A stretch of 64,000 nt of DNA from Coxiellaceae bacterium (lineage in GTDB: Bacteria > Pseudomonadota > Gammaproteobacteria > Coxiellales > Coxiellaceae): assembly GCA_029210045.1 (NCBI GenBank), contig JARGNX010000003.1, positions 1 to 64,000 on the forward strand, in the 5' to 3' direction. The stretch's first letter is position 1. Each line of letters begins with the position of its first letter. Shown here piece by piece: positions 8,429-17,282 of this stretch. Under the pieces are notes generated by a model that did not search any database, had not been told where the DNA came from, and saw nothing but the letters and a program-made list of their open reading frames with translations. The position numbers and the translations under genes are program-made.

Positions 8429-9405
8429 TGCTGGCGTATTTAATTAGACGTATCATTTATGCGGTATTTATTTTAATCGGTGTAAACCTGATTACGTTTG
8501 CTTTGTTTTTTATGGTGAATTCGCCGGATGATATGGCGCGTATGCACTTGGGTAATAAGCGCGTTAGTCAGGTGGCTATCCAGCAATGGAAGCAACAACA
8601 TGGCTATGATAGGCCGTTATTTTATAACCCCAGTAAAAGTGGTTGGAGCAGTCTTACGGATACACTGTTTGTTAGCAAGTCATTAGGTCTGGTGACCTTT
8701 GATTTTGGCAGTAGTGATCAAGGGCGTGATATTGGTCACGATATTGCTGAACGCATGTGGCCGAGTTTGGCTTTGGCGATTCCAAGCCTAATTTTAGGTA
8801 TGGCGGTGAATATTACCTTTGCCTTATTAATGGTATTGTTTCGTGCCAGTTATCTAGATGTGATGGGTGTTTTTATTTGTGTGATACTCATGTCGATCTC
8901 CGGATTGTTTTATATTATTGGTGGTCAATATATTGTGGCGCAAGTGATGCAGTTGGTGCCGATATCCGGTTATCAAGGTGGGCTGTCAGCTTTTAAGTTT
9001 TTAATCTTACCAGTAGCGATTGGTGTTATTAGTGGTATGGGTGCGGGTTCACGTTGGTATCGTACGATATTTTTGGAAGAGTCAGGTAAGGATTATGTGC
9101 AAACAGCACGCGCTAAAGGTTTATCTGAGTGGCTGGTGTTGTATAAGCATATTTTAAAAAATGCCATGATTCCGATACTCACCGGTGTGGTAGTGATTAT
9201 TCCCAGTTTGTTTTTGGGTAGCCTGATTATGGAATCATTTTTTGGTATCCCAGGTTTGGGTAGTTACACCATCGATGCGATCCAGCATCAAGATTTTGAA
9301 ATCGTACGTGCCATGGTTTTCTTGGGCACAGTGCTGTATATCATCGGCTTGATCCTAACGGACTTTTCTTATGCCTGGGTAGATCCGCGCGTCAGGTTAA
9401 ATTGA
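8428..9405 (+). CDS. yejB: peptide ABC transporter permease (YejB/DppB-like)
   Basis: Inner-membrane permease of 325 residues with six hydrophobic helices. The N-terminal helix pattern LIRRIIYAVFILIGVNLITF is typical of DppB/YejB. The EAA loop that docks the ATPase is visible as DYVQTARAKGLSEWLVLYKH (about 215-234), and the end YAWVDPRVRL matches the family. It is translationally coupled to yejA. The expected next gene, yejE, is not adjacent: it begins 6.5 kb downstream after an insertion of unrelated genes. Confidence 0.92.
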   Translation: MLAYLIRRIIYAVFILIGVNLITFALFFMVNSPDDMARMHLGNKRVSQVAIQQWKQQHGYDRPLFYNPSKSGWSSLTDTLFVSKSLGLVTFDFGSSDQGRDIGHDIAERMWPSLALAIPSLILGMAVNITFALLMVLFRASYLDVMGVFICVILMSISGLFYIIGGQYIVAQVMQLVPISGYQGGLSAFKFLILPVAIGVISGMGAGSRWYRTIFLEESGKDYVQTARAKGLSEWLVLYKHILKNAMIPILTGVVVIIPSLFLGSLIMESFFGIPGLGSYTIDAIQHQDFEIVRAMVFLGTVLYIIGLILTDFSYAWVDPRVRLN

Positions 9406-9464
9406 TTAAATATCATATAATCATATAGTTAATGTTCAATTTGGCTAAAAACAGGTGAGCTCAT

Positions 9465-9488
9465 ACGTATAAAAAAAGGGTTATACGT
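9465..9488. other. perfect 8-bp inverted repeat
   Basis: ACGTATAA (9465-9472) pairs perfectly with TTATACGT (9481-9488) around an 8-nt A/G loop. It lies just downstream of yejB at the left edge of the inserted genes and immediately before the truncated AbiEii-like gene. It could be an operator left from an abiE-type operon or an insertion scar; neither is shown. Confidence 0.4.
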
Positions 9489-9490
9489 CT

Positions 9491-9859
9491 TTGGTAAAAA
9501 TGCAGCCGGATCTGTTTGCCGGAAACGTACATGCCATATTATGTAGGCCATGGCAAACAAGAGTGAAAGGTCGAGACTGGTATGACCTTATTTGGTATGT
9601 CGCACGAAGCACGCCTATTCATTTAACTCATTTACGGCAGCGACTCATTCAGAGCCAGGCTTGGCAGCAAAATAAAGAATTAACACGAGATGACTTACGC
9701 GAGTTGCTTGCAAAAAAAATAAAAACCACTGATTTTGACAATGCTAAAAAAGACATCGCGCCATTTATTGTTGATCAACATGCTTTAGACTTATGGTCGC
9801 AAGCATTTTTTTTGGATCTTATTTCAAAGATAAAAATTGCAACCAGTGATCATTGTTGA
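9491..9859 (+). pseudogene. AbiEii-type toxin remnant (C-terminal part)
   Basis: Encodes about 120 residues, opening with a TTG and then DLFAGNVHAILCR and TRVKGRDWYDLIWYVAR. These match the second half of nucleotidyltransferase AbiEii/AbiGii toxins, where they follow the catalytic domain. Full proteins are about 250-300 residues and carry an N-terminal nucleotidyltransferase G[GS]-x-D-x-D motif, which is absent upstream. No AbiEi-like antitoxin is present. I read this as a truncated relic of a toxin-antitoxin/abortive-infection operon that came in with the island. The C-terminal half looks intact, so the truncation may be recent. Confidence 0.7.
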
Positions 9860-9872
9860 TGGCGTGCTGCTT

Positions 9873-9901
9873 GTCATCCCGGCCTCCGAGCCGGGATCCA
9901 G
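9873..9901. repeat. palindromic repeat, GTCATCCC family, single unit
   Basis: One unit, GTCATCCCGGC to GCCGGGATCCAG, between the convergent ends of the AbiEii relic and the lipoprotein gene. It forms a stable GC-rich hairpin. Confidence 0.75.
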
Positions 9902-9907
9902 TCTTTT

Positions 9908-10396
9908 TTACTGTTTAAGCCCATGATGTACCGGTGAAAACGGCCCGCCGGGATGTCCCATATTGCCTGCCATTTTGTGCGGGCTTGATGGTCCGTAATG
10001 TCCTTGGTTTTCATTGTTGTCGCTATCACTTTTCTTAGGGCCATAATGTCCGGAGTTACTTGATGAGGCTGTCGATGGTCCGTAATGCCCTTGGTTTTTA
10101 GGCTTTTGCGTGGGTGGCCCGTAGTGTCCTTGGTTAGCTTTAGGTCGCGCCGGTGGTCCATAGTGTCCATGGTTTTGTGGCCGTGGTGCCGGTTCCCAAC
10201 CATGGCGCCAATGATGGTGCCAATGGTGGCGAGGGCGTGGTGCGGTATCATAACTTTCGACTACGGTGCTTGAAGTGTAACTATCAAAGCCATCACTGCT
10301 CCACATGTCGCTTGATTCAATATTACAAGCAGTGAGTAAGCTCATACAGGCGCCGATCGTAGTGATTTGTGCAATGCGTTTTATGGTTTTATTCAT
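9908..10396 (-). CDS. His/Tyr-rich lipoprotein with GHYGP repeats
   Basis: A lipoprotein: MNKTIKRI basic start, hydrophobic stretch, then lipobox LLTAC with Cys near residue 24. The mature part has a His/Trp cluster (RHHWHHHWRHGW) and then five GHYGP motifs, mostly 13 residues apart (N-[QHS]-GHYGP-x...), ending in GHPGGP. No known family is recognised. The His-rich repeats could bind metal, but this is inference. I start at ATG 10396; an adjacent ATG at 10399 is equally possible. An AGGG ribosome site overlaps the stop of the upstream gene. That gene encodes an exported protein with one copy of the same GHYG motif, so the two probably form one operon and function together. Confidence 0.75.
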   Translation of the reverse strand: MNKTIKRIAQITTIGACMSLLTACNIESSDMWSSDGFDSYTSSTVVESYDTAPRPRHHWHHHWRHGWEPAPRPQNHGHYGPPARPKANQGHYGPPTQKPKNQGHYGPSTASSSNSGHYGPKKSDSDNNENQGHYGPSSPHKMAGNMGHPGGPFSPVHHGLKQ

Positions 10397-10406
10397 CATC
10401 GGTACC

Positions 10407-10844
10407 CTAGTGGCTAATGTAGTAATTGGTATCGTAAAAGTTACCATATGAATCTTGTTTGGTTTGGAATACCAGTGGTTGTTCATCGACGTACGGTGAA
10501 GTGAAGCTGGGGTCATTGTAGATCCAAGTCACGTTTGCATTGCTGCCGTTAACGATATACACGTTGCTGCCTTGTTGACTGCCTTTGGCGTATAAAGGTA
10601 AGGGTTGGCTGCCTGTGGTGCCGGCAATTTCAAAATATACATTATGGTTGGTGAGATTGGTTAGCGTAAAGCTGGGTCCGTTATTGTTAGCTGACTTGCT
10701 GGTAATAAGGCTTGCATTGGTCGCGCCTAATAGACCCGTTGGTGCACCGTAATGACCCACATTAGCCGCTTTTGCTGCGAATACTGCTAATGGTGCGCAA
10801 AGTAATGCTGCCGCTGTAATGTTAACTAATCGTTTGTTTTTCAT
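10407..10844 (-). CDS. small exported protein with N-terminal GHYG motif
   Basis: A 145-residue protein with a clear signal peptide (KNKRLVN, hydrophobic core, then LAVFAAKA). The predicted mature protein begins close to ANVGHYGAPTG, carrying the same GHYG motif that is repeated in the lipoprotein encoded 10 bp downstream. The remainder is rich in Asn, Ser, Thr and Tyr with alternating hydrophobic residues, suggesting a beta-rich extracellular or periplasmic domain. No cysteine is left after the signal peptide and no known family is recognised. The start at 10844 follows AAGGAA about 11 nt upstream. Confidence 0.72.
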   Translation of the reverse strand: MKNKRLVNITAAALLCAPLAVFAAKAANVGHYGAPTGLLGATNASLITSKSANNNGPSFTLTNLTNHNVYFEIAGTTGSQPLPLYAKGSQQGSNVYIVNGSNANVTWIYNDPSFTSPYVDEQPLVFQTKQDSYGNFYDTNYYISH

Positions 10845-11054
10845 CAGTGTTTATTCCTTATCGTTCACAATAAGGCGTTATGCTAGTGAATTTAGTGTTG
10901 CAGGGCAAGGCTATTCACATGATCGCTGTTGCTGAATTGATCCACCGAATAGCCATTATTTAATCTCACCTTAATGTATGATTTCAGTTTGTATTAATAC
11001 TCACTTGATAAATTACTGTAATACTAAAATATATATCGCAACAGGTGAAATTCT

Positions 11055-12860
11055 ATGAGACCCATGGTAGTAGTAGGTACCGGCCCAGCCGGTGGTGTGC
11101 TATTAAGTGCATTGGCGAGCAAAGGTGTGCCGGTTATTGGTATTGAAATGCGTGAACGACGTTTACGCCCGCAGGTGCTAAGCCCTCTTGAGAGGTCTTT
11201 GATTGAAAGAGTGCAAGAGGAGGCGCATGTCCGATTGCAGTTGGGTGAGCAACAAATTAAAGACCTTGAAAAAGACATTGATGCTGTGATTGCTGCGCAG
11301 TTATCCGTTGATGGCGACGGTAATCCTTGTGTGCAAGCCGGTAAGATTTGTCTGTATAAGCCTTATAAAGTGATTGGGATAGATCGCACACGTAGCCAGG
11401 TCACTATTGAGCATGTTACCACCAGTGAACGGCTGACATTGGATTTTCAGCATATCTTTTTATGTGACGGTGAGGCAAGACGCATGGTGGGTTTATTGCA
11501 AGACCCTAGTATTGTTTATCGGTCACGTGCATACCAACCGCTGCACTCAAGTTTTGCTTTGCCTTTATTGGAGACGCAATATCGTCGTCATGACCCATAC
11601 ACTGGATCGTTGCAATTTAAGGGGGGAATGTCTCCAGCAGAGTTAGTAGATATATTAGAGCAAATAAAATATTTGGATGATCCTGATGATCCTGATGATC
11701 CCGCTAAGAGAATATTGGCATGGGATCGCCCTTATTTGCCACAGGCTTATACGTTGCCACACGGTAGGCGTGATACGAAGCATAAGATTAACAGTGAATT
11801 TTTGGTGAAAGAACCGAACCCACGGCGTAGGCGTGCGCTGGTTGAACAGTGGGGGCGCAAACTATTGCACCTATTGAGTAAATATAGCAAATCTGATGTG
11901 GCGGAGTTGTTTGAATTTCCTGATCTTGTTGGCGCGGGGGAGGAAATTCTGCCTGCTGAGATTTCAGTACTGAAAGTGCCGGCTGATGAAAGAAAGCGGG
12001 CAAAAGTTAATTTGCGACTCGCCACAACTGAGGTGGTGTTGGATCGTGTGGTCCAACCGACGATTCCAATGATGGCAGACGGATCGAGTCATGCTATATT
12101 GGTCGGGGGTGCAGCTGCTAGTGCATGGTTTGTGAATGCGAATGGTGCTGAATCTGCAATGGAAGGTGCGCTAGCGGCTGCAGACTGTCTTGATGTTGCT
12201 ACGGGCATATGGGATGCGGTAACTTACCAACAAAAGTTGACAGCATTAGTTGAGCGAGCTGATAAAAGTTCAAAGTGGTCGTTGGAAAGAAGGCTAGATC
12301 AAGTCGACGAGCAAATGGGTTGGTATGTTGACTACGCCATGAGTCAAACGGAAAAACCATTACTGCGGATTAAGGGCGCGCATTGTCGTGAGCTATTAAC
12401 AATTTTGCAAGATTGTATAGAAAAAACTGAAGGTAAATCAGCGCTAGCAAGTGTTTATCGTATAGTGGTTAGCGGCATGCGTAAGGCAGTAATGGAGGTG
12501 CGTATAGGTAAAAAATACTTATTGCAGTTACGAAAAATGGACGTTCAATTGAAAAACTCTATCACCCCGTCCTCTACTGATGATTATATTGCAGAGGTCA
12601 AGGCCTTACGTTTAGAATGCCGCAAGCTTATTATAAAATTCATAACTGAATATAAGGTGGCAGAGCAAGCGCTTGCGGTTGAGTCTGAACCTGAACCTGC
12701 ACCTGCACCTGCACCTGCACCTGCACCTGTTGCACCTGTACTTGGTGTGCTTGGTGGTGGTTTATTTGCTGAGGCTCAAGCAACTAGAGAGACTGGTCCA
12801 GCAGATCCATTCGCGGATGTGAAGGCTTATGTTGGCCTTAAAAAGAATGGTATTGCATGA
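11055..12860 (+). CDS. flavoprotein monooxygenase-like paralogue 1, with C-terminal extension
   Basis: First of three tandem paralogues. N-terminal Rossmann motif GTGPAGG (residues 8-14), then E-x-R-x-x-x-LRPQVLS and KQ/QQIKDLE, followed by a conserved block CLYKPYKVIGIDR. The segment LCDGEARRMV (about 136-145) fits the DG motif of class A flavin monooxygenases. The second FAD motif, normally a Gly-Asp, reads VGGAAASAWF (about 350), so the ribityl-binding Asp is missing. Residues past about 430 form a helical extension, an Ala-Pro repeat and a tail. No monooxygenase subfamily is recognised and the substrate is unknown. AGGTGA precedes the ATG; the stop overlaps the next start by ATGA. Confidence 0.7.
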   Translation: MRPMVVVGTGPAGGVLLSALASKGVPVIGIEMRERRLRPQVLSPLERSLIERVQEEAHVRLQLGEQQIKDLEKDIDAVIAAQLSVDGDGNPCVQAGKICLYKPYKVIGIDRTRSQVTIEHVTTSERLTLDFQHIFLCDGEARRMVGLLQDPSIVYRSRAYQPLHSSFALPLLETQYRRHDPYTGSLQFKGGMSPAELVDILEQIKYLDDPDDPDDPAKRILAWDRPYLPQAYTLPHGRRDTKHKINSEFLVKEPNPRRRRALVEQWGRKLLHLLSKYSKSDVAELFEFPDLVGAGEEILPAEISVLKVPADERKRAKVNLRLATTEVVLDRVVQPTIPMMADGSSHAILVGGAAASAWFVNANGAESAMEGALAAADCLDVATGIWDAVTYQQKLTALVERADKSSKWSLERRLDQVDEQMGWYVDYAMSQTEKPLLRIKGAHCRELLTILQDCIEKTEGKSALASVYRIVVSGMRKAVMEVRIGKKYLLQLRKMDVQLKNSITPSSTDDYIAEVKALRLECRKLIIKFITEYKVAEQALAVESEPEPAPAPAPAPAPVAPVLGVLGGGLFAEAQATRETGPADPFADVKAYVGLKKNGIA

Positions 12861-14122
12861 GTAGAGCAAGAAGCGCAGATCCCATGGTGGTGATTGGTGG
12901 CGGGGCCGCTGGTGGTGTGCTCGCTAATGCGTTAGCGGCTTTAGGTCTTGAGGTGGTTTTGATTGAAATGCGTGAAATGCGTTTACGACCTCAGGTACTT
13001 TCTGAAATGCCTTACGGTTTTAGGCGCAGCCTTTGGTATACCACGCATATTGATATACCGGCAGGGTATCAGCAAATTAAAGACGTAGAAAAAGCCATTG
13101 ATGTTGAAAATGCAAAAAAGCTTTCATTTGATGAAGCAGGTAATCCTTGCGGCAAGGCGGGGAAAATTTGCTTATACAAACCGTTTAAAGTGATAGCGGT
13201 TGATCGTGAAAGCTTTACTGTGCTTATCGAGCACACTGAAACACATGAGCGACATGAAATTCCATTCAAACATGTGTTTTTTTGCGAAGGTGAATCACGT
13301 CAATCAGTGAAATGGATGGATGATCCGAGCATATCCTATATTCGACGGCCTTATCAGCCACTCCATGCTGATTTTGCATTAGCGGTATTTGAAACACCGG
13401 GCATTGAACATGATGGTCGTAGGTCGTTGGAGTTTATTGAGTATCTCACGCCGGCAGAGTTTCTTGATATTTTAACCCAAATAAAATATTTGAATGATCC
13501 TGATGATGCGGATAAAAAAATCTTGGCATGGGATAAGCCGTATTTGCCTATCGCTTATACGATCCCACACGGTACACGCAAAACCAAGCATAAGCTCAAT
13601 TGTGAATTTTTAGTGGATGAGCCGGATCCGGATCGTAAGAGAAAATTGATTGCGCAATGGGGTAAAAAATTATTGCATCTGCTCAGTAAATACTGCAGCG
13701 CCTCGGTTGAGATTGCAGAAGCCGATATTCATTTATTGCACACGCATGATACGCCTAAAGGGCGAGCCAAATATAATTTACGATTGGCGTCAACACATGT
13801 GGAGTTGGATCGTATTGAAGAACCGAGCAAGCCGTTAACTGCCGATGCGTCGCACTGCGCGGTATGGGTGGGCGGTTCTGCGGCGAGTGCGTGGTTTCGA
13901 AATGCTAATGGTGCGCAGTCGGCGATGATGATGGCTTTAGAGGCAGCACAATGCCTGGACCCTGCAACTGGAGCTTGGGATGTTGCCGCCTATGCGAAAA
14001 AGGTGGGTGTCATTGTTACTCACGCAGACACGTGGTCGAAACGTACTGCCGAGGAGCGCGCTCTGGAAGTGAAGCAGCAGTCCGAAAAGTACGAAGAGGC
14101 AGTTGCGCCCCTGGTAATGTAA
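12857..14122 (+). CDS. flavoprotein monooxygenase-like paralogue 2
   Basis: A 421-residue protein, close in sequence to the preceding one over its whole length, but without the C-terminal extension. It has GGGAAGG (14-20), the block CLYKPFKVIAVDR, a shared stretch AWDKPYLPIAYTIPHG and WGKKLLHLLSKY. The DG motif is changed to CEGESRQ (about 141-147) and the later FAD Asp is again replaced (VGGSAASAWFRNANGAQSA, about 337-355). It may bind FAD weakly or act as a non-catalytic partner. It overlaps gene 1 by 4 nt, so the two are translationally coupled. Confidence 0.7.
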   Translation: MSRARSADPMVVIGGGAAGGVLANALAALGLEVVLIEMREMRLRPQVLSEMPYGFRRSLWYTTHIDIPAGYQQIKDVEKAIDVENAKKLSFDEAGNPCGKAGKICLYKPFKVIAVDRESFTVLIEHTETHERHEIPFKHVFFCEGESRQSVKWMDDPSISYIRRPYQPLHADFALAVFETPGIEHDGRRSLEFIEYLTPAEFLDILTQIKYLNDPDDADKKILAWDKPYLPIAYTIPHGTRKTKHKLNCEFLVDEPDPDRKRKLIAQWGKKLLHLLSKYCSASVEIAEADIHLLHTHDTPKGRAKYNLRLASTHVELDRIEEPSKPLTADASHCAVWVGGSAASAWFRNANGAQSAMMMALEAAQCLDPATGAWDVAAYAKKVGVIVTHADTWSKRTAEERALEVKQQSEKYEEAVAPLVM

Positions 14123-14198
14123 ATTATTTGCGCTATTTAATATTAAGTTAAGTCCTGCACGTTAGACTGTTGTCATTCTAGAATGAGAGTGAGCGGGC

Positions 14199-15884
14199 GT
14201 GGTAGTTGAAGTCGATATGGCGGTTATGGGTGCTGGATCTGGCGGCCTAATACTGGCAAAAGCATTAGCAAAAAAAGGTTTTTCAGTGGCGTTGGTGGAG
14301 AAGCGTGAAGCGTATCTGCGTGGGCAAGTATTGAATACTTATGTGCCATTTTTAAAAGACCGCGTGTGGAGAGGTTGTGAAATCCCGCTGCCTAAAAGCG
14401 AAAAGCAAATTAAAGAAATTGAACGTTTAGCAATGGATATGGTCACCACGGGAAAGGATCGCCACCCCGACAGGCGTGTAGTGGCCAAAGGAAAAATTCG
14501 ACTGTACCGTCCCTATGAAGTCACTGCTGTTGACCGCGTGGTGAATTCGGCAAGATTACGGCCGGTGAAGGGCGGTGAAGATGTAACTTTGCGTTATCGT
14601 CATATTTTTTGTTGTGCCGGAGCTAAGCGCCCCGTGCTGAATCTTATTGATGCCCAGCCGCTTGTTTACACGCCTATGCCTTTGCAAATGCCAGAAAAGA
14701 ATGTGGGCGTTATGCAATTACAATTCCCTGAGAGGTTTCGTGATAAACCGGAATTATTTAAAGACGCCGATGAACCTTGGTCTCTGTTAAAGTCGCTGCG
14801 CTACTTTTCAACGCTGAAGGATCCTGATAGTGGCGTGGCGCTTAAGGCTTGGGATCGTCTTTATTTACCAGCCGTGCATATGAAAAGACATGAGCACATG
14901 ACTAAAGCCACTTTAGTGTGTTCCTTGCCTGATGTAGTGATTCACGAGCGTGATGCGGCGAGGAAGCAGCGTCTATTGTTGGCTTGGGGCAGAAAATTGG
15001 CCTATTGGCGATATAGACAATATCCGCGATTAGATTTAATGCCTGAAGACATTACAGCAATGAAGCCGTCTAAGAAATATGGTGCTAGGAAAGATGCGCT
15101 ACGTGGGCTAACAACACAATTATTATTTGATTATGCGAATAGAGCGAGCTTTAAATTGAATGATACCAGTGATGGTTATTGTGTGGTGGTCGGTGATGCT
15201 TATGCCGCAATTCCCTACATTGTGGGGGAGGGCTCGGCGCTGGCGATGTGGCAAGCATTGATGGTGACTGAAAATATAAATGAGGCCGGTGAATTTGATG
15301 CGCCAGCGTATCAGCGGGCTTTGGATGAATTGATGACGCCTACGTGGCGCAGCTGTGACAAGGTTGTGTTGAAAGAGCAAGATAGTTGCCTATCACAAAT
15401 GAAGCACCTTTGCGAAGCAAGTGAGGGTGTTGGCATCACTGCCTCAAGTAAGCTAGTTGTGCAACGTGCAATGGTGTTGGTAGATTTTTTTGAGAACTGC
15501 CAGGCATTAATTGCTTCACCGGCAAGAGACCTGTGTTTTCAAGCCATGCAGGGAATGATGCAATTGACGAATCATGTTAAGCATAAAAAAATGGTCGTAA
15601 GCGGGTTAGAGGACTTACTGCTAACTTTTAAGCAGCTGCTTACTGAAAGTGAGAGCGAGGTGGTGCCGATAGCATTTAGGGTAAAGTTTTGTCGAACAAT
15701 GGTTGTTAAATTGGATGTTGCCGTGCATACACTTGCACTGGCAAATAAATCAACGATCTTAGCTCCAGCAAGGCCATTACACACATCGGCAGAGGTAGAG
15801 GTATGGCGTCAGGCAGGTTTTCGATTGGATGCAGATGAGGTGCCTGTGTTGATTGATACTCCGTCGGCTTCGCCTATGCTGTAG
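14199..15884 (+). CDS. flavoprotein monooxygenase-like paralogue 3
   Basis: A 561-residue, more divergent member of the trio. GAGSGG (11-16), E-K-R-x-x-YLRGQVL, EKQIKEIE and IRLYRPYEVTAVDR align with the other two. Here the second FAD motif is canonical, VVVGDAYAAIPYIVGEGSA (about 327-345), so FAD binding is likely. The DG-motif position reads CCAGAKRP, with the Asp lost. The C-terminal 170 residues are helical and differ from those of paralogue 1. GTG at 14199 is the likely start; an ATG six codons on would still keep the Rossmann motif. It lies 76 bp after gene 2 and 51 bp before yejE. Confidence 0.7.
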   Translation: MVVEVDMAVMGAGSGGLILAKALAKKGFSVALVEKREAYLRGQVLNTYVPFLKDRVWRGCEIPLPKSEKQIKEIERLAMDMVTTGKDRHPDRRVVAKGKIRLYRPYEVTAVDRVVNSARLRPVKGGEDVTLRYRHIFCCAGAKRPVLNLIDAQPLVYTPMPLQMPEKNVGVMQLQFPERFRDKPELFKDADEPWSLLKSLRYFSTLKDPDSGVALKAWDRLYLPAVHMKRHEHMTKATLVCSLPDVVIHERDAARKQRLLLAWGRKLAYWRYRQYPRLDLMPEDITAMKPSKKYGARKDALRGLTTQLLFDYANRASFKLNDTSDGYCVVVGDAYAAIPYIVGEGSALAMWQALMVTENINEAGEFDAPAYQRALDELMTPTWRSCDKVVLKEQDSCLSQMKHLCEASEGVGITASSKLVVQRAMVLVDFFENCQALIASPARDLCFQAMQGMMQLTNHVKHKKMVVSGLEDLLLTFKQLLTESESEVVPIAFRVKFCRTMVVKLDVAVHTLALANKSTILAPARPLHTSAEVEVWRQAGFRLDADEVPVLIDTPSASPML

Positions 15885-15935
15885 GCTATGCCCTATGATA
15901 TGATGCCTGTCTAACAAGGATTTTTAGAGAGTCAC

Positions 15936-17282
15936 ATGGGTTGGCAGTTGTCTTTATTATGGAGTGATTGGCTTTTTATTGCGCTGTTGATTTTGGCAGC
16001 AATAGTATTTTTTATTGGTCGTCAAAAAGAGCATTGGCGTGCGCCGTGGCGACAGGTGGGCCAAAGCAAAGTGGGCATGATCACGTTGGTGATTTTATTG
16101 ACTTATGGCTTGATTACCTTGGCCGACTCTATTCATTTTTACAAGGCTGATAATTATCCGGCGCAGCAAAGCGTGTTGGATTTCGCTTTTGGCTCATTAG
16201 CTACAGCACAAGAAACTTCCTATTCAGCTCCGTTTGCTACGCAATTATTGTCGCCACGACTGGTGACTGATGCCAGTGGTAAGGCGACACGTGTGTACCC
16301 GGATGTGCGCTATGTAAAACAAAAGCGCTCAGAAAGTACGGTCTGGTTAATTATTATTGTTTCATATGCATTGTTAACGGCAGTGATGGTTTGGTGGTGG
16401 TGGCTTTTAGCTCGAAGTTATCATGTAGGCTTATGGTCTATGTATAAGCGTATATTGCGTGGAGATACCAGGCTTGCTTGGCGTGAAGCGATGACCACTT
16501 TTAAAATCATGTGGGTGTTGATTACTGTGGTTTTAATTTTGTCACGTTACTACCATATTTTGGGTACGGATAAAATCGGTCGTGATGTGTTTTATCTTAC
16601 AGTGAAAAGTATTCGCACGGGCGTGTTAATTGGAACGCTCACTACATTATTCATGTTGCCATTTGCCATGGTGCTCGGCACCTTAGCGGGATATTTTCGT
16701 GGCTGGGTTGATGACATCATTCAATACGTTTATACCACACTTAGCTCTATCCCTGGGGTGTTATTGATTACAGCAGCGGTGTTGGTGTTACAAGTCACCA
16801 TTGCGAATAATCCTACTTGGTTTACCACGCTGCCACAACGTGCCGATGCGCGACTGTTGGCGCTATGTATTATTTTAGGCATTACCAGTTGGACGAGCTT
16901 GTGTCGTTTGTTGCGTGGTGAAACATTAAAGCTGCGTGAAATGGAATACGTGCAAGCAGCGCGCGTGATGGGTTCCGGGCGTTGGGCCATCTTACGTCGT
17001 CATGTGATGCCGAATGTAATGCATATCGTCATGATTACCTTGGTGTTAGATTTTAGTGGTTTGGTATTGGCCGAGGCGATATTGTCATACGTTGGTGTGG
17101 GTGTCGATCCAACCACCATCAGCTGGGGTCATATGATTAACAGTTCTCGTTTAGAATTAGCGCGTGATCCGATGGTATGGTGGCCGTTGGTATCTGCATT
17201 GATAGCCATGTTTATATTGGTATTGTCAGCCAATTTATTTGCTGATCGGGTGCGAGATGCTTTTGATCCGAGGAATCAGTAA
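15936..17282 (+). CDS. yejE: peptide ABC transporter permease (YejE/DppC-like)
   Basis: Second inner-membrane permease of the importer, 448 residues and longer than the usual 300-340. An N-terminal helix pair with a periplasmic segment (about 10-150) precedes the core. The core shows DKIGRDVFYLTVKSIRTGVL and the EAA loop MEYVQAARVMGSGRWAILRR, both typical of DppC/YejE, and ends ADRVRDAFDPR. It overlaps yejF by one base (TAATG). Its partner genes yejA and yejB lie on the other side of the inserted block, so it may now depend on a promoter inside or after that block. Confidence 0.92.
   Translation: MGWQLSLLWSDWLFIALLILAAIVFFIGRQKEHWRAPWRQVGQSKVGMITLVILLTYGLITLADSIHFYKADNYPAQQSVLDFAFGSLATAQETSYSAPFATQLLSPRLVTDASGKATRVYPDVRYVKQKRSESTVWLIIIVSYALLTAVMVWWWWLLARSYHVGLWSMYKRILRGDTRLAWREAMTTFKIMWVLITVVLILSRYYHILGTDKIGRDVFYLTVKSIRTGVLIGTLTTLFMLPFAMVLGTLAGYFRGWVDDIIQYVYTTLSSIPGVLLITAAVLVLQVTIANNPTWFTTLPQRADARLLALCIILGITSWTSLCRLLRGETLKLREMEYVQAARVMGSGRWAILRRHVMPNVMHIVMITLVLDFSGLVLAEAILSYVGVGVDPTTISWGHMINSSRLELARDPMVWWPLVSALIAMFILVLSANLFADRVRDAFDPRNQ

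Noticed and set aside
9491-9859. Functional AbiE abortive-infection system.
   Set aside because: The nucleotidyltransferase half and the antitoxin are missing.
9874-10251. A minus-strand frame with many Asp/His/Lys repeats overlapping the lipoprotein gene.
   Set aside because: It is an out-of-frame reading of the GHYGP repeats, without signal peptide or ribosome site; the lipoprotein frame has a lipobox.
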